Positions 7,760 to 17,040 of a stretch of 44,642 nucleotides of DNA are shown piece after piece; within the stretch, counting starts at the first letter, position 1; every line of letters starts with the position of its first letter. Both the position numbers and the translations under genes were made by a program. The notes under the pieces are model-generated. The model did not search any database. It was not told the origin of the DNA and saw only the letters and a program-made list of their open reading frames with translations. The stretch lies in assembly GCA_028282025.1 (NCBI GenBank), contig JANQIT010000311.1, positions 1 to 44,642 on the forward strand, read 5' to 3'. The DNA is from Hwanghaeella sp. GTDB lineage: Bacteria > Pseudomonadota > Alphaproteobacteria > UBA8366 > Aestuariispiraceae.

Positions 7760-9085
7760 TTACTCGCTCAGGCAAAGCGTCTCTTCGATCATGATGTTCT
7801 TTCCGCCTGCAAACGGGTTATTTTTCCGCAGACAAACAAGGCTGCCTTCAAGATACGGCTTCTCAACAAGCGTGGCCGGATCGACGCCGAAGCCCTTCAG
7901 GGCGTCCGCTGCTGACGCAAGGTCATGACCCGCGAAGTCGAACCCATCGCCAAGACCGACGGTGCGATAGTGCTTCTTCGTTTCATCCTTTGAAGACAGT
8001 TGAAACCCGGCCTTGTACGCACCGGCATAGGAGACACGGTCGGCCTCCACCGAAAACTCCACCGATCTCTTTGAAAAAAAGTGCGTGACCACGTCGCCAT
8101 TGGCGACGTTCTTACCCCCGACGCCCTGCAGAACATACTGCCCTGCGGGAAGGCGCGCCAGAAAGTAGGTTTTCTCACCGTTCCGCGGATCCGTCATCCG
8201 CAGGGTCGCGCCCGCTTTTGCCGCATCTTTTTCCGAAATTCGGATAACGCCGCTTACCGGACGCCGGTTGTTCGGGTTTATCTGCCGCCAGACAGCGGTG
8301 AGTTCCTGCCCTTCATAATCCTCCACGTTCAAGGCCAACAGAACATGCCCGACACCGCCGACGGGCCGGAAAGGAGTATTATCCAGGACCGGAGAGGTGC
8401 CGACCGCCGCAGCGGCGCGGGCGGTGGCGATTTCGAACTTCGATTTGCCCGATACGCACCGCCCCGTGGTGCGCACGCTCGATACGCCGTTTTTGTCCAC
8501 GCAGGAGAACGAGCCAACCCGGACATTGGCCGGAGCTGGCGGCACGGAAATACCGTCAAACTCCTCTAGATAGGCGCTGGCCGCCTCCAATTGGCCGCCG
8601 CTGTGCCTGATCCGGCCGGGCCCTACTTCGATATTCCCGAGGTACAGGACCTCACCGGCTTTCGCATCGACCGCAACCGTGCCTTGGTTAATCGTCGAAT
8701 GGCGGGTTGTGTTTCCATGCCTCCGTGTAATCGACTGGAGCAGGTACGAGCCCGCGGGGACGGCGACCACGTGAAACGCGTTCTTGTCATGCTTGTTGTA
8801 TGCGGCGCGCCCCACCAGGAAGCTGCCGAGAATCTCGCCGGCGTCGCGGCGCGTGCTCACGTCCCGGAAGGGACCGTTGAGGGCGCCGGTGTCGGGGTCG
8901 AACTGTCTCCATCTGAAGCTTACGGACTGTTTTTCGAAGGCCGAGGCGTTAACGCCATAGACGAGAAGGGCCTGACTCGGGTCCTTGCTAAGGCTGTCGG
9001 AGCTTGAAAACTGTCCGCCAGCGCACCCGGCAAGTAAAGCGCAGGCAGCAACAAAACCGCATACACGCACCCACGAAACTATCAT
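7760..9085 (-). CDS. Large lipoprotein with an internal duplication
   Basis: A 441-residue lipoprotein of unknown function. The signal peptide ends in the lipobox LLAGC, so Cys21 would be lipidated, and GGAGGT sits just before the ATG. The mature protein looks like two copies of one unit. Copy 1 (about 39-210) and copy 2 (about 247-438) share WRQ-phi-(D/N)P-type segments (FRWRQFDPDTG; AVWRQINPNN), PAGSYLLQ versus PAGQYVLQ, a VAVDAKAGEVLYLGNI versus VEFSVEADRVSYAGAY strand pair, and each ends with a Cys pair (C195/C210 and C418/C438). Each copy resembles a beta-rich surface domain. It is convergent with the MarR gene and has no obvious operon partner. Function cannot be stated. Confidence 0.75.
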   Translation of the reverse strand: MIVSWVRVCGFVAACALLAGCAGGQFSSSDSLSKDPSQALLVYGVNASAFEKQSVSFRWRQFDPDTGALNGPFRDVSTRRDAGEILGSFLVGRAAYNKHDKNAFHVVAVPAGSYLLQSITRRHGNTTRHSTINQGTVAVDAKAGEVLYLGNIEVGPGRIRHSGGQLEAASAYLEEFDGISVPPAPANVRVGSFSCVDKNGVSSVRTTGRCVSGKSKFEIATARAAAAVGTSPVLDNTPFRPVGGVGHVLLALNVEDYEGQELTAVWRQINPNNRRPVSGVIRISEKDAAKAGATLRMTDPRNGEKTYFLARLPAGQYVLQGVGGKNVANGDVVTHFFSKRSVEFSVEADRVSYAGAYKAGFQLSSKDETKKHYRTVGLGDGFDFAGHDLASAADALKGFGVDPATLVEKPYLEGSLVCLRKNNPFAGGKNIMIEETLCLSE

Positions 9086-9143
9086 GATACCTCCGATTAG
9101 AGGGGGTCGGCATTATTCCTGTTTAGCGTGTTGTAATGTTATG

Positions 9144-9896
9144 TCAATCGGGACTTGGCCGGTTCTGGTCCTTGGATCGAAGCATACGGAACGGGTGGGC
9201 GAAAGGCTGGGCCGCGTCGGCCAATTCTTCAGTAATGGAGCGCCTGCTGCCTGTGTCGCGCACCATCTCCAGAATGAAGGAATCAGGTTCATAATGGGCG
9301 GCGTGCCGGCGGCGGACCAGTTCCAACGCCTGGTCCGTCGTCATCGCGCGATAGCGGCGCGCCTGACAGGCGACGGCCGCCAGAGCGATGGCCCCGCCCG
9401 CGTCATGCTCCAGATGGCCGCGGGTCCCGACATAGGCGTAGGCGGTGCGGTGCAGCGCCGCGCTTTCGGTTTCCAACGCAACACCATCCAACGCGGCATA
9501 AAAATAGTTGGCCGCGCTGATCTCGCTTTGATGCATGATCTCCAGCTGCCGGTCGTCGAGCCAGGTGATCGCCAGTTCGACCGACGCCCCTTCCGAGACC
9601 TGAAGCATGGCCGGGACCGCCCCATAGCTGGTGATGTGGGCGGAATAGACCACATCGAAATCCCGCAGCCGCGCCCGTTCGACAGGTATAAGATGGTCCG
9701 CCTGATGTCCGAATTTCTGCGTCAACCGTTCCGGCGACTGGTTGGAGCCGAAAGCCAGGACCGGCGAGCGGCCCTTGGTCATCTCCCGGTCGAAAGCGCC
9801 GGTCCTGCCGTCCAGATAGGCGAAGCTGCGGCGTGGAAAGCTGTAGGGATAGGTGCGCGCACGGGCCAGAACCGCGGCGCGGTCCGTATCGGACAT
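9144..9896 (-). CDS. Gamma-glutamylcyclotransferase-fold protein, function unknown
   Basis: Protein of 250 residues with VLAFGSNQSPERLTQKFG near residue 47. This matches the [YF]GSN-xS-xxRL nucleotide-loop-like motif at the start of the gamma-glutamylcyclotransferase-like fold. Further support is SAHITSYGAVPAMLQ and the long C-terminal alpha-helical region, although overall similarity to the characterised cyclotransferases looks weak. The frame is open upstream to 9962, but the ATG at 9896 comes two bases after the TAG of the DUF4170 gene, giving a coupled pair. A specific reaction is not supported; a role with gamma-glutamyl compounds is only a guess from the fold. Confidence 0.6.
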   Translation of the reverse strand: MSDTDRAAVLARARTYPYSFPRRSFAYLDGRTGAFDREMTKGRSPVLAFGSNQSPERLTQKFGHQADHLIPVERARLRDFDVVYSAHITSYGAVPAMLQVSEGASVELAITWLDDRQLEIMHQSEISAANYFYAALDGVALETESAALHRTAYAYVGTRGHLEHDAGGAIALAAVACQARRYRAMTTDQALELVRRRHAAHYEPDSFILEMVRDTGSRRSITEELADAAQPFAHPFRMLRSKDQNRPSPD

Positions 9897-9898
9897 CG

Positions 9899-10270
9899 CT
9901 ACTGCTGATCGATCCGGTAGCGGGCATAGGCGTCGTCCACATTGGACGAGGATTTCTGCCACCAGACCTTCCGCGCTTCCTCATAGGTATCGAACGGGCC
10001 GATCCGTTCTTCTTCACCCTGGGCGATCGTCTTGAAATCGGTGTCGGTATAGACCCCACCGACGACCCAGAATTCGTGATGTTCTTCCTTGCGGATGTCG
10101 AACCGGGCATAGGCCTCGTCGACATTTTCCATGCTCTTGGCGCGCCATACCGCCTTGGCTTCCGCATAGGTGTCGAAGGGCCCCAGCTCGGTCAGCGCGT
10201 CGCCCCCCGCAATGGTTTGGAAATCCGTTCCCGTATAGACACCACCGACAACCCAATACCGTTCCGACAT
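9899..10270 (-). CDS. Tandem DUF4170 protein
   Basis: A 123-residue protein made of two DUF4170-like repeats of about 60 residues. The first carries YWVVGGVYTGTDFQTI, GPFDTYAEAKAVWRAKSMENVDEAYARFDI; the second carries FWVVGGVYTDTDFKTI, GPFDTYEEARKVWWQKSSSNVDDAYARYRI. The repeats are nearly identical in pattern, which indicates an internal duplication. The ORF extends to 10294, but GGGAGCGGAAG precedes the ATG at 10270 and that start is chosen. DUF4170 proteins are small, widespread in alphaproteobacteria and uncharacterised. The downstream cyclotransferase-fold gene starts two bases after this stop, so the two are almost certainly one transcript. Confidence 0.8.
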   Translation of the reverse strand: MSERYWVVGGVYTGTDFQTIAGGDALTELGPFDTYAEAKAVWRAKSMENVDEAYARFDIRKEEHHEFWVVGGVYTDTDFKTIAQGEEERIGPFDTYEEARKVWWQKSSSNVDDAYARYRIDQQ

Positions 10271-10417
10271 CTTCCGCTCCCGGTCCACGGTCAAAAATCC
10301 AACTGCTCCCTTACGCGTATACTGGGTGACCGTCCCACGCTCAACCCGCTTCGGGCTTGACGCAACACGGGATTGTCCGCTTCATCGCCCTCCCTTTCAA
10401 CGGTCTGGATCGTTTCG

Positions 10418-11929
10418 ATGCCCTACGCCTCCCTGCGGGATTTCATGGATCGGCTTGAAGCCGAACAGCGGTTGGTCCGGGTCAAGCACCCGGTATCGAC
10501 CCATCTGGAGATGACGGAAATCCAGACGCGGCTGCTGGCGGAACGCGGCCCGGCGGTGCTGTTCGAAAATGTCGTGGGCCAGGACGGCGCGCCCAGCGGC
10601 ATGCCGGTGCTGGTGAACCTGTTCGGCTCTGTCGAACGGGTCGCCTGGGGTATGGACCGGACACCGGAGGAGCTGCGGGAGGTCGGCGAGACGCTTGCCT
10701 TCCTGCGCCAACCGGAACCGCCCGGCGGGTTCAAGGAGGCGGTCGGCATGCTACCGCTTCTGAAGACCGTGATGGCGATGCGCCCGCGCAGCGTCGGCCA
10801 GGCGCCGTGCCAGGAAATCGTGCTGCAGGGCGACGAGATCGACCTGGGCAAACTGCCGATCCAATCCTGCTGGCCCGGCGAACCCGCACCGCTGATCACC
10901 TGGCCGCTGATCGTCACCCAAGGGCCAAACCCGAAGGGCGACAAAACGGACGCGTTCAACCTGGGCATCTATCGCATGCAGGTGACGGGCAAGGACACGA
11001 CCCTGATGCGCTGGCTGAAGCACCGCGGCGGCGCACAGCATTACCGCAAATGGAAGAACGAACGCCCCGACCCGCTGCCGGCGGCCGCCGTGCTTGGCGC
11101 GGACCCGGGCACCATCCTGGCCGCCGTCACCCCGGTGCCCGATACCTTGAGCGAGTATCAATTCGCCGGCCTGCTGCGCGGCAAGAAGGTGGAACTGACC
11201 GATTGCCGGACAGTGCCGCTTAAGGTTCCGGCGGAGGCCGAAATCGTGCTGGAAGGCCATGTCATGCTGGACGAATTCGGCGATGAGGGACCCTATGGCG
11301 ACCATACGGGCTATTACAACGCCGTCGAGCAGTTCCCGGTCTTCAAGATTTCCGCCATTACCATGCGCAGGAAACCGATCTATCTGTCGACCTTCACCGG
11401 CCGCCCGCCGGACGAACCGTCGATCCTGGGCGAAGCGTTGAACGAGGTGTTCATTCCCCTTCTGCAGCAGCAATTTCCCGAGATCCTGGATTTTTGGCTG
11501 CCGCCGGAAGGGTGCAGCTATCGGATCGCCGTCATCTCCATGAAGAAGGCCTATCCGGGTCACGCCAAGCGGGTGATGATGGGGGCCTGGTCCTATCTGC
11601 GGCAGTTCATGTACACGAAATGGCTGATCGTGGTGGATGACGATATCGACGCGCGGGACTGGAAGGACGTGATGTGGGCGATGTCGACCCGGATGGACCC
11701 GGCCCGCGACATCACCGTGATCGAGAATACGCCCATTGATTATCTGGATTTCGCCTCGCCGGAAAGCGGCCTGGGATCGAAGATCGGCCTGGACGCCACC
11801 AACAAATGGCCGCCTGAAACCCACCGCGAATGGGGCGAGAAACTCTATATGGAACAGGACGTGATCGACAGGGTCGACAGAATCTGGGGCGATCTGGGCC
11901 TTCCCGGCAGCGGCAAGAGTATTTGGTGA
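10418..11929 (+). CDS. ubiD: 3-polyprenyl-4-hydroxybenzoate decarboxylase
   Basis: Prenylated-FMN-dependent decarboxylase that removes the carboxyl group of 3-polyprenyl-4-hydroxybenzoate in ubiquinone synthesis. The 503-residue length matches E. coli UbiD (about 497). Strong motifs are [16 protein letters not shown] near residue 285, an N-terminal ...[14 protein letters not shown] region, and the C-terminal [19 protein letters not shown] with [11 protein letters not shown]. The frame is open upstream from 10373, but the segment before the ATG at 10418 does not look like UbiD. There is no prenyl-FMN synthase (ubiX) gene in the window. It stands alone on the plus strand, divergent from the DUF4170 pair with 147 bp between starts. 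Confidence 0.95.
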   Translation: MPYASLRDFMDRLEAEQRLVRVKHPVSTHLEMTEIQTRLLAERGPAVLFENVVGQDGAPSGMPVLVNLFGSVERVAWGMDRTPEELREVGETLAFLRQPEPPGGFKEAVGMLPLLKTVMAMRPRSVGQAPCQEIVLQGDEIDLGKLPIQSCWPGEPAPLITWPLIVTQGPNPKGDKTDAFNLGIYRMQVTGKDTTLMRWLKHRGGAQHYRKWKNERPDPLPAAAVLGADPGTILAAVTPVPDTLSEYQFAGLLRGKKVELTDCRTVPLKVPAEAEIVLEGHVMLDEFGDEGPYGDHTGYYNAVEQFPVFKISAITMRRKPIYLSTFTGRPPDEPSILGEALNEVFIPLLQQQFPEILDFWLPPEGCSYRIAVISMKKAYPGHAKRVMMGAWSYLRQFMYTKWLIVVDDDIDARDWKDVMWAMSTRMDPARDITVIENTPIDYLDFASPESGLGSKIGLDATNKWPPETHREWGEKLYMEQDVIDRVDRIWGDLGLPGSGKSIW

Positions 11930-12046
11930 TCGCCCGACTATTGGCGGCCGCCTAACATTTTTCGATCCGAGCTATTCAAATTTGTCGCTCTAACCCGCCG
12001 CAGCGCCGTGGTAGGGTCCCGCCAACGATAAAGCGAGACCCCTGAC

Positions 12047-13243
12047 ATGACCGCCATAACCGACGACGCCCCGCGCGACCGCCTGCCCTATCTGTTCAGC
12101 GCCGGTCACCTGTGCATCGATTGGCCGTTCGGCGCGGCCTATCTGATCGTGCCCGCGGCGGGCGCGGCCTTCGGCTGGACCCCGGCGCAGGTCGGCATTG
12201 TGCTGACCGTGCAGAGCGTGGTGGCTTCCATGGCCTATGTCCCGGCCGGCCTTCTGACCGACCGGCTTGCAGAGCGCGGGCGGATTCTGGCCCTCACCTT
12301 CCTATGGGTGGTGGTCGGCTATGCGCTGGCCAGCACCGCGGACAGTCTGTGGGCGTTGGCGGCGCTGATGGCCCTGGCGTCCATCGGCGACGCCGCCTGG
12401 CACCCGATGGCGACGGGCATTCTGATGAAATCCTCCCCCACGGGCCGGGGGCGGATTCTGGGAATCCACGCCATCGGCGGCACCCTGGCCGGCGTCTTCG
12501 CGCCGCTGATGGCCGGGTTCCTGCTGGAACAGGTCGACTGGCGCACATCCCTGCAGCTCGTTCTGATCCCGACCGCGGCCATGGGCCTGTTTTTCCTGTT
12601 CTATGTCGGCCCGCGCGTGCCGCGCGTCGCCCCGGACCAGGTTCAACGGCCGGATCTGAAAGCGATCCTGCGCGACTGGTGGACGCCGTTCGGGATCTGT
12701 CTGGCCCTAATGATGATGGTCTTCAATCTTGGTGTGATCGGCGCGACCGCGATGGCGCCGCTCTACCTGCGCGACGTTCACGCCCTGGACGCCTTCTCCG
12801 TCGGACTGGTCTTTTCCGGCGCGGTGTTGGCGGGCGCGATTTTACAGCCACGGATCGGGCATCTTTCCGACACAATCGGGCGCTGGCCCACCATCGGCGC
12901 GGGCGCGCTGCTGGGCGGTGCGGGCGCGGTGACGCTGTATTTCGCGCAGGATTTCGCGATTGCGGTGACCGGCCTGGTGCTTTGCATCGGCGCCCTGAAC
13001 GCGGTGCGTTCCTGCATCCTGGCCTGTGCGGTGGACCTTTCCGGCAAGGGGGAATCGACAACCCTGGCCATCGCCTTCGCGGTGCTGGACGGGGTCGGCG
13101 CGTTCGGCGCGGTGCTGGCCGGCACCTTGGGTGCGGCCGACATCAAGCAGGCCTTCCTGCTGACCATCGGCTGCAGTGCGGCATCGATCCTTCTGGTGAT
13201 GGTTTTGAGCCGCCTTTCTCACGCTTCCGCGACAACCCGTTGA
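12047..13243 (+). CDS. MFS transporter
   Basis: Major facilitator permease of 398 residues with about twelve hydrophobic helices. The loop between helices 2 and 3 shows GLLTDRLAERGRIL, the typical MFS motif A (G-x-x-x-D-R-x-x-x-R), and the equivalent second-half loop is IGHLSDTIGRWPTI. The ligand cannot be deduced from sequence alone; gene context gives no hint either, since ubiD lies 117 bp upstream and msrA follows 59 bp downstream. Fosmidomycin-resistance-like and arabinose-efflux-like groups have this kind of sequence, but I cannot place it in either. Confidence 0.85.
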   Translation: MTAITDDAPRDRLPYLFSAGHLCIDWPFGAAYLIVPAAGAAFGWTPAQVGIVLTVQSVVASMAYVPAGLLTDRLAERGRILALTFLWVVVGYALASTADSLWALAALMALASIGDAAWHPMATGILMKSSPTGRGRILGIHAIGGTLAGVFAPLMAGFLLEQVDWRTSLQLVLIPTAAMGLFFLFYVGPRVPRVAPDQVQRPDLKAILRDWWTPFGICLALMMMVFNLGVIGATAMAPLYLRDVHALDAFSVGLVFSGAVLAGAILQPRIGHLSDTIGRWPTIGAGALLGGAGAVTLYFAQDFAIAVTGLVLCIGALNAVRSCILACAVDLSGKGESTTLAIAFAVLDGVGAFGAVLAGTLGAADIKQAFLLTIGCSAASILLVMVLSRLSHASATTR

Positions 13244-13302
13244 AGGCTGGGCCGCACCGCCATACCTTACCCCTATCCGAACCAGGCTGAGGAGGGTGAC
13301 CG

Positions 13303-13971
13303 ATGTTCTTTTTTAACAGCGGAAAGAAGAAGGAAATGCCCAGCGAGGAAGAGGCGCTGACCGGGCGCGCCACTCCCCTGGAGACACCCGAAACGCATTT
13401 CGTCAGCGGCGCGCGGATCAAGCCCCCCTTCCCGGACGGCATGCAGCAGATGATCTTCGGGTTTGGCTGTTTCTGGGGGGCGGAGCGCGTTTTCTGGCAG
13501 CTGCCGGGCGTCTACGCCACGGCGGTGGGATATGCCGGTGGGCATACGCCGAACCCAACTTACGAAGAGGTCTGTTCCGGCCGCACCGGCCATAACGAGG
13601 TGGTTCTGGTCGTCTACGATCCCGCTAAGGTGTCGACGGGCGAGGTGCTGAAGAAATTCTGGGAATCCCACGACCCCACCCAAGGCATGCGGCAAGGCAA
13701 CGATGTCGGCACGCAGTACCGTTCCGGAATCTACGTCTTTGACGAGGATCAGCGCGCGTTGGCGGAAACCTCAAAGGCCGATTACGAGAAGGCCATCGGC
13801 CGTCACGGAATGGGCGCGATCACCACCGAGATCAAAGACGCCCCGCCCTTCTACTATGCCGAGGACTATCACCAGCAGTATCTGGCGAAGGTGCCGAACG
13901 GCTATTGCGGGCTGGGCGGTACGGGCATCGCCTGCCCGGTGCCGAATGCGGACGCCGCCGCCGCGGAGTAG
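13303..13971 (+). CDS. msrA: Peptide-methionine (S)-S-oxide reductase
   Basis: Reduces the S-epimer of methionine sulfoxide in proteins and free methionine, with thioredoxin as usual electron source. The GCFW active site is at residues 55-58, so Cys56 is catalytic. The resolving cysteines are in the C-terminal [13 protein letters not shown], at Cys202 and Cys211. [21 protein letters not shown] and [21 protein letters not shown] are the standard core segments. The enzyme has about 45 extra N-terminal residues, including a KKKE stretch, before the core; no clear signal peptide is visible. GGAGG precedes the ATG. It converges on the XRE gene. Confidence 0.95.
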   Translation: MFFFNSGKKKEMPSEEEALTGRATPLETPETHFVSGARIKPPFPDGMQQMIFGFGCFWGAERVFWQLPGVYATAVGYAGGHTPNPTYEEVCSGRTGHNEVVLVVYDPAKVSTGEVLKKFWESHDPTQGMRQGNDVGTQYRSGIYVFDEDQRALAETSKADYEKAIGRHGMGAITTEIKDAPPFYYAEDYHQQYLAKVPNGYCGLGGTGIACPVPNADAAAAE

Positions 13972-13988
13972 AGCACCGCGATAGTGCC

Positions 13989-14294
13989 TTACCCGCCCGC
14001 TTCGGCGGTTTCCGTCACACCCGCCGGCGCGGCATCCTTCTGCTTCGGGTAGCCTTTGACACCATCTTCCGGGTGCTTGGAACGCTGGGCGTGTTCACCA
14101 TCGAAATCGGCAACGCCTTCCGAGAGAGCGTAGCAGGCAAGGCGGATCGATAACGGAATCTCCACCTTTTTTCCGTCACGTTCGCCCTTTTCATAATATT
14201 GGACGACGCGCCGTTTAAGCCCCAGCACGTGGGCCGCGTCCTTCTGGGACAGTCCCAGCGACTTGCGCCATTTCTTGAAAGCCGCAGGCTTCAC
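13989..14294 (-). CDS. XRE-family small transcriptional regulator
   Basis: Helix-turn-helix protein of 101 residues. LGLSQKDAAHVLGLKRRVVQYYEKGER (about residues 13-39) is an XRE/Cro-type helix-turn-helix. It is followed by the DGKKVEIPLSIRLACYALSEGV segment that I recall as recurring in a family of small alphaproteobacterial regulators, then a polar tail rich in Pro, Lys and Ala. The reading frame extends to 14399, but that extra part contains the intergenic operators and lacks a ribosome binding site; AAGGGGG lies about eight bases before the GTG at 14294, so this is the chosen start. It is divergent from the 14536 gene and most likely binds the palindromes between them. Confidence 0.8.
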   Translation of the reverse strand: MKPAAFKKWRKSLGLSQKDAAHVLGLKRRVVQYYEKGERDGKKVEIPLSIRLACYALSEGVADFDGEHAQRSKHPEDGVKGYPKQKDAAPAGVTETAEAGG

Positions 14295-14305
14295 GGCACA
14301 CCCCC

Positions 14306-14336
14306 TTGTAAAACAACAATAATTTTGTTTGTACAA
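14306..14336. promoter_or_regulatory. 31-bp AT-rich dyad in the XRE leader
   Basis: Imperfect inverted repeat with TTGTA/TACAA ends and A/T-rich arms around a central AATTA-type core, placed between the predicted transcription start and the ribosome binding site of the XRE gene. It may be an autoregulatory operator of the XRE protein, or an RNA hairpin. It is unlike the GC-rich palindromes further upstream. Confidence 0.4.
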
Positions 14337-14355
14337 CCTGCCATTACGCGGCCGG

Positions 14356-14384
14356 ACAATACAAATTCCGGCTTTACCCTTCAA
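14356..14384 (-). promoter_or_regulatory. Predicted sigma-70-type promoter of the XRE gene
   Basis: Reading on the minus strand, TTGAAG (14384-14379) is followed after 17 bp by TATTGT (14361-14356). Transcription would start near 14349, giving about 55 bases of leader. The palindrome at 14391-14405 is just upstream of the -35. Confidence 0.45.
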
Positions 14385-14390
14385 GAATAA

Positions 14391-14468
14391 GCGCACCAAG
14401 TGCGTAATTTTTTCTTGATATGTGCACCATGTGCGCCTATCTTTTACTCATAAGCGCACGTAGTGCGC
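14391..14468. repeat. Three palindromes of consensus GCGCAC-N3-GTGCGC
   Basis: Site A, 14391-14405, GCGCAC-CAA-GTGCGT. Site B, 14422-14436, GTGCAC-CAT-GTGCGC. Site C, 14454-14468, GCGCAC-GTA-GTGCGC, a perfect dyad. Their starts are 31 and 32 bp apart, close to three turns of DNA, so all three would face the same side. B sits inside the spacer of the predicted plus-strand promoter, C just downstream of its start point, and A between the two divergent -35 elements. A cooperatively binding regulator is likely, with the adjacent XRE protein the prime candidate. Confidence 0.75.
14415..14443 (+). promoter_or_regulatory. Predicted promoter of the 81-aa gene, overlapped by site B
   Basis: TTGATA (14415-14420), 17 bp, TATCTT (14438-14443), with a start expected near 14450. 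Palindrome B fills the spacer almost exactly, so binding there should block RNA polymerase. Confidence 0.5.
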
Positions 14469-14535
14469 AAGGCGGAGTTGGGACGGGAGTATATTGGCGG
14501 CCGCCTTCACCGTATTTTGGTAAAGGGTAATGTCC

Positions 14536-14781
14536 ATGACACATACTTTGTACATTTGGCGAGAAAAAGCCTATGACGGCGAAGTCGCCCTGGCCCGGGA
14601 TGGCCGCCTGTACAATTCAGCAGGCGCCCAGAAAGCCGATACTTTGGAAATTCATCCCAAGCTGGTCTACCGCGTGCGGTACGACGACACGGAAGAGCTT
14701 CTGACGGATCCGGTGGAGGTCTATCATGTGACCCACCAGCATCCCGACAGCGCGGTGGATATTCTGCCCGTGGTGGCGTAA
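14536..14781 (+). CDS. Small conserved-looking protein of unknown function, 81 aa
   Basis: No family recognised. The 81-residue product looks like a small beta-rich soluble protein: an N-terminal THTLYIWREKAYDGEVAL, a centre with LEIHPKLVYRVRYDDTEELL, and a C-terminus with TDPVEVYHVTHQHPDSAVDILPV. There is no signal peptide, membrane helix or Cys. An ATG at 14530 would add two residues, but AAAGGG lies eight bases before the ATG at 14536. It is followed by a strong terminator, so it is a single-gene transcript. Its heavily controlled promoter, shared with an XRE regulator, suggests it is produced only under some condition. Confidence 0.65.
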   Translation: MTHTLYIWREKAYDGEVALARDGRLYNSAGAQKADTLEIHPKLVYRVRYDDTEELLTDPVEVYHVTHQHPDSAVDILPVVA

Positions 14782-14822
14782 CGCGCCGCAAGAGACAGGC
14801 GGGAACGTGGTTTCCCGCCGCA

Positions 14823-14862
14823 AAAGAGGGCCGGCGTTCGTGTGGATGCGCCGGCCCTCTTT
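14823..14862 (+). terminator. Rho-independent-type terminator after the 81-aa gene
   Basis: A perfect 14-bp stem, AAAGAGGGCCGGCG paired with its complement, with a 12-base loop and ending in CTCTTTCT. The terminal T-run is short, but the stem is strong and lies about 40 bp after the stop codon. Confidence 0.75.
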
Positions 14863-14906
14863 CTACACGCCAACCGCGGTGCTTTTCGATCCGCCAAAAT
14901 CCCGGC

Positions 14907-14935
14907 TTGACCCGAAATCTCCGCGACAGTACCGT
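14907..14935 (+). promoter_or_regulatory. Predicted leuA promoter
   Basis: TTGACC (14907-14912), 17 bp, TACCGT (14930-14935). The expected transcription start, seven bases after the -10, is the A of the leader-peptide ATG at 14942. Confidence 0.5.
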
Positions 14936-14941
14936 CCGGCC

Positions 14942-15013
14942 ATGGTTTCGACCCTGAACATGATCCCGCTCTGCGGCCTTCTCGGCCTGCGACTTACCGG
15001 CCCGGCGCTATAA
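14942..15013 (+). CDS. Leucine-rich leader peptide of leuA, 23 aa
   Basis: Short reading frame with seven leucine codons out of 23, including L10 and the cluster L13, L14, L16, L18 (PLCGLLGLRL), and no other striking bias. Its stop codon lies within the loop of a following hairpin. Leucine-rich leader peptides control leuA by attenuation in other bacteria: ribosomes stalling at Leu codons change the downstream RNA fold. No ribosome binding site is visible, which fits a leaderless start because the predicted transcription start falls on the ATG. The terminator side of the attenuator is not obvious. Confidence 0.75.
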   Translation: MVSTLNMIPLCGLLGLRLTGPAL

Positions 15014-15051
15014 CGCCGGGGGCCTTCGGGCCGTGCTTTGCCAGGCAAAGC
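14999..15051 (+). promoter_or_regulatory. Attenuator-like hairpins between leader peptide and leuA
   Basis: Hairpin 1 pairs CCCGGCG (15001-15007) with CGCCGGG (15014-15020), with the leader stop codon in the loop. Hairpin 2 is GGCC-TTCG-GGCC (15021-15032). Hairpin 3 pairs GCTTTGCC (15035-15042) with GGCAAAGC (15044-15051). No clear U-tract follows, so which structure terminates is unresolved. From 15052 to 15286 I see only the leuA ribosome binding site (AGGAGAAA) and no gene. Confidence 0.5.
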
Positions 15052-15286
15052 GACATCATCAGGGAATTCCCGTTTCATCGATTGGAACAGCAAGCCGAAG
15101 CCATGACCGTTTTCACCCCTATCCGGACCGATTTCCCTATCCTGCCCGGCGGGCGACTTATCCGCGGTCGCCGCATCCCCTAAAGCCGCCCGGCGACCGC
15201 AATAACGGCTGGACAATCCACAGGAAGACCACGAAAGTCCGCCCGCCTTGAGTTCAGAGCGGGCCGACCGCAGCAGGAGAAAGTAA

Positions 15287-16963
<1,677 letters not shown>

Positions 16964-16990
16964 GCTGGTAACCAAACAATCGTAGAGACA

Positions 16991-17020
16991 AAAAACACCG
17001 GGGCATGCCCCGGTGTTTTT
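16991..17020. terminator. Bidirectional terminator between leuA and cytochrome c gene
   Basis: A 30-bp perfect palindrome, AAAAACACCGGGGCATG and its complement, ending in TTTTT on both strands. It can stop leuA transcripts from the left and the convergent cytochrome gene from the right. Confidence 0.85.
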
Positions 17021-17040
17021 CGCTTCGGCCTGTGCTTCGG

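Noticed and set aside
11940..11980. Terminator after ubiD (GGCGGCCGCC with a following T-run)
   Set aside because: The palindrome has no room for a loop, so a real hairpin is doubtful.
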